NCBI RefSeq assembly: GCF_017741815.1
Contig: NZ_JAGHMF010000034.1
Location: forward strand, 248,001 to 312,000
DNA from: Rhizobium sp. 16-488-2b
GTDB taxonomy: Bacteria > Pseudomonadota > Alphaproteobacteria > Rhizobiales > Rhizobiaceae
Direction of reading: 5' to 3'
DNA length: 64,000 bases
Program-made: the position numbers and the translations under genes
The notes under the pieces: generated by a model
Databases searched by the model: none
Seen by the model: the letters and a program-made list of their open reading frames with translations, nothing else
What the model was told of the DNA's origin: nothing
Part shown: positions 62,703-64,000 of the stretch, in pieces
How positions within the stretch are numbered: the first letter of the stretch is position 1
Layout: each line of letters starts with the position of its first letter

Positions 62703-64000
62703 CTACACGCTCTTGAGGTCGCCAAGCAATGTCGGGATCAATTCGGAGACCGTCGGGTGGATCGGCACGGCCCATTTCAGCTCGGGATAGGTTGTCCCGG
62801 CGTTCATCGCGTCGATGAAGCCGTGGATCGCCTCGTCGCCCTCTATGCCAAGAATGGCGGCACCCAGGATCTGCTTGGTTTGCGCGTCGGCGATCACTTT
62901 CATGAAGCCCTTCGTCTCGCCCCGCTCCTTGGCGCGGCCGACCTTGGTCATCGGCCGGGTCGAGATCATGATCTCGCGGCCCGATGCGCGCGCCTGTTTT
63001 TCCGACATGCCGACGCGGCCGAGCGGCGGATCGATATAGAGCGCATAGGCGAGGATGCGGTCGCTGAGCTTGCGATCCTCGCCGTCGAGCAGGTTTGCGG
63101 CCGCGATCTCGAAGTCGTTGTAGGACGTATGCGTGAACGCGCCGCGGCCATTGCAGTCCCCCAGCGCCCAGATGCCCTCGACATTGGTCGCCAGCTTGTC
63201 GTCAACGGTGATGTAGCCACGCTTGTCGGTGGCGACGCCGGCATGATCGAGGCCGAGATCGTCCGTGTTCGGTACGCGGCCGGTTGCGATCAGCACATGG
63301 CTCGCCGTGATCTCGGCTATGCCGTCGGCGACCGCAACCTTGATTCCCTCCGCTTCGTTCTTGAATGCGATGCGGTCCGCGCCGGTGTGGACCGTAATTC
63401 CCTCCGCGCGCAGAATATCGGCAATCGCGTCTGAGATATCCTCATCCTCTCGCGAGGCGAGTTTGGGGCCACGCTCGATGACCGTAACCTCGGCGCCGAA
63501 ACGGCGATACATCTGTGCGAACTCAAGACCGATATAGCTTCCGCCAATGACCACCAGATGCCGGGGCAGCGTGGCCAGCGCGATGATCGACGTGCTGGTC
63601 AAATAGTCGATGTCGTCGATACCCGGCATATCGGGAATGGCCGGTCGCGCGCCGACGTTGAGATAGATCCCGGGTGCGGTCAGCAATTCGCCGTTGACGC
63701 TGATCGTCCGTTCGCTTTCGAAGCGCGCATGGCCGTAGATCACGGTGACGCCGTCCATGCCGGCGAACCAGGAGATCAGCCCATTGCGGGCCTCCATGGT
63801 CACCGTCTCGGCTCGCTTGCGGACGATCGCCATGTCGACGCCGATCGCGCCCGGGATTGTCACGCCGTAGCCGCCGGCGTTGCGTGCCACATAGGCGGCG
63901 CGAGCGCTGGCGACGAGGGTCTTGGTCGGCATGCAGCCGGCGTTGACGCACGTTCCGCCGAGATACTTGCGCTCGATCAGCGCGACCTTCATGCCCTTCT
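62703..64000 (-). CDS. Pyridine nucleotide-disulfide oxidoreductase (RclA/mercuric reductase-like), 5' end outside window
   Basis: Flavoprotein with at least 432 residues visible; its N-terminal FAD-binding residues lie beyond the window edge. The redox pair is in GGTCVNAGCMPTKT near the first visible residues, the NAD(P) motif is in VVIGGSYIGLEFAQ and the second FAD site is in GIWALGDCNGRG. The C-terminal dimerisation domain ends HPTVSELIPTLLG, with the catalytic His-Pro. The metal-binding HMA domain and C-terminal Cys pair of true mercuric reductases are not seen, so an RclA-like electron carrier is a better fit. Confidence 0.9.
   Translation of the reverse strand, partial: KGMKVALIERKYLGGTCVNAGCMPTKTLVASARAAYVARNAGGYGVTIPGAIGVDMAIVRKRAETVTMEARNGLISWFAGMDGVTVIYGHARFESERTISVNGELLTAPGIYLNVGARPAIPDMPGIDDIDYLTSTSIIALATLPRHLVVIGGSYIGLEFAQMYRRFGAEVTVIERGPKLASREDEDISDAIADILRAEGITVHTGADRIAFKNEAEGIKVAVADGIAEITASHVLIATGRVPNTDDLGLDHAGVATDKRGYITVDDKLATNVEGIWALGDCNGRGAFTHTSYNDFEIAAANLLDGEDRKLSDRILAYALYIDPPLGRVGMSEKQARASGREIMISTRPMTKVGRAKERGETKGFMKVIADAQTKQILGAAILGIEGDEAIHGFIDAMNAGTTYPELKWAVPIHPTVSELIPTLLGDLKSV

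Noticed and set aside
1..64000. CRISPR arrays, tRNA/rRNA genes, prophage or transposon modules
   Set aside because: No regularly spaced repeats, cloverleaf-like sequence, integrase, transposase or phage structural gene was recognised by reading.

Overview
The window reads as a high-GC alphaproteobacterial replicon of the Rhizobiaceae (Rhizobium, Neorhizobium, Agrobacterium or Sinorhizobium type). Evidence: minCDE, a cyoABCD quinol oxidase followed by SURF1, clsA-type cardiolipin synthase, a DUF2934 protein, many ABC importers and several class III nucleotide cyclases. In this family minCDE usually sits on a secondary chromosome or large plasmid, so a chromid is likely (inference). I see no rRNA, tRNA, CRISPR array, integrase, transposase or plasmid replication gene.

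Layout. 1-1.8 kb: end of minC, then minD and minE. 1.8-3.4 kb: a small unknown protein and a DUF2218/siderophore-interacting reductase. 3.8-9.9 kb: a LacI regulator facing an importer operon of the glycerol-3-phosphate/sugar type, led by a metallophosphoesterase; its binding-protein gene carries a one-base frameshift. 10.2-14.3 kb: a divergent second importer (ATPase, binding protein, two permeases). The shared promoter region has two PhoB-box-like sequences and a perfect 16-bp palindrome, which suggests phosphate-linked control. 14.3-22.4 kb: a cysteine-cluster protein, a histidine phosphatase, SURF1, cyoDCBA and an MFS transporter.

22.4-48.3 kb is the most distinctive region. It combines surface-glycan genes (three glycosyltransferases in one minus-strand run, a fourth elsewhere, a UDP-sugar dehydrogenase, an FkbM methyltransferase, a NodB-fold deacetylase) with an oligopeptide-type importer and a dense cyclic-nucleotide set: three class III cyclases with different input domains, a DUF3095 cyclase-like protein, a cyclic-nucleotide-binding protein and an MBL hydrolase. 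Beside the binding protein lies a 904-residue ABC exporter whose nucleotide-binding domain has lost the Walker A lysine, the signature, the Walker B acids and the H-switch. I propose a cyclic-nucleotide-controlled envelope-glycan system. No single gene proves it.

48.3-64 kb is mostly housekeeping and accessory: glycogen debranching enzyme, an SDR, a GST, two tiny membrane proteins, DUF2934, cardiolipin synthase with an endonuclease/exonuclease/phosphatase-family protein, a secreted alpha/beta hydrolase, the sulfate importer (sbp-cysT-cysW-cysA), a xylitol/sorbitol-type dehydrogenase, a DedA protein and the start-truncated end of a flavin disulfide oxidoreductase.
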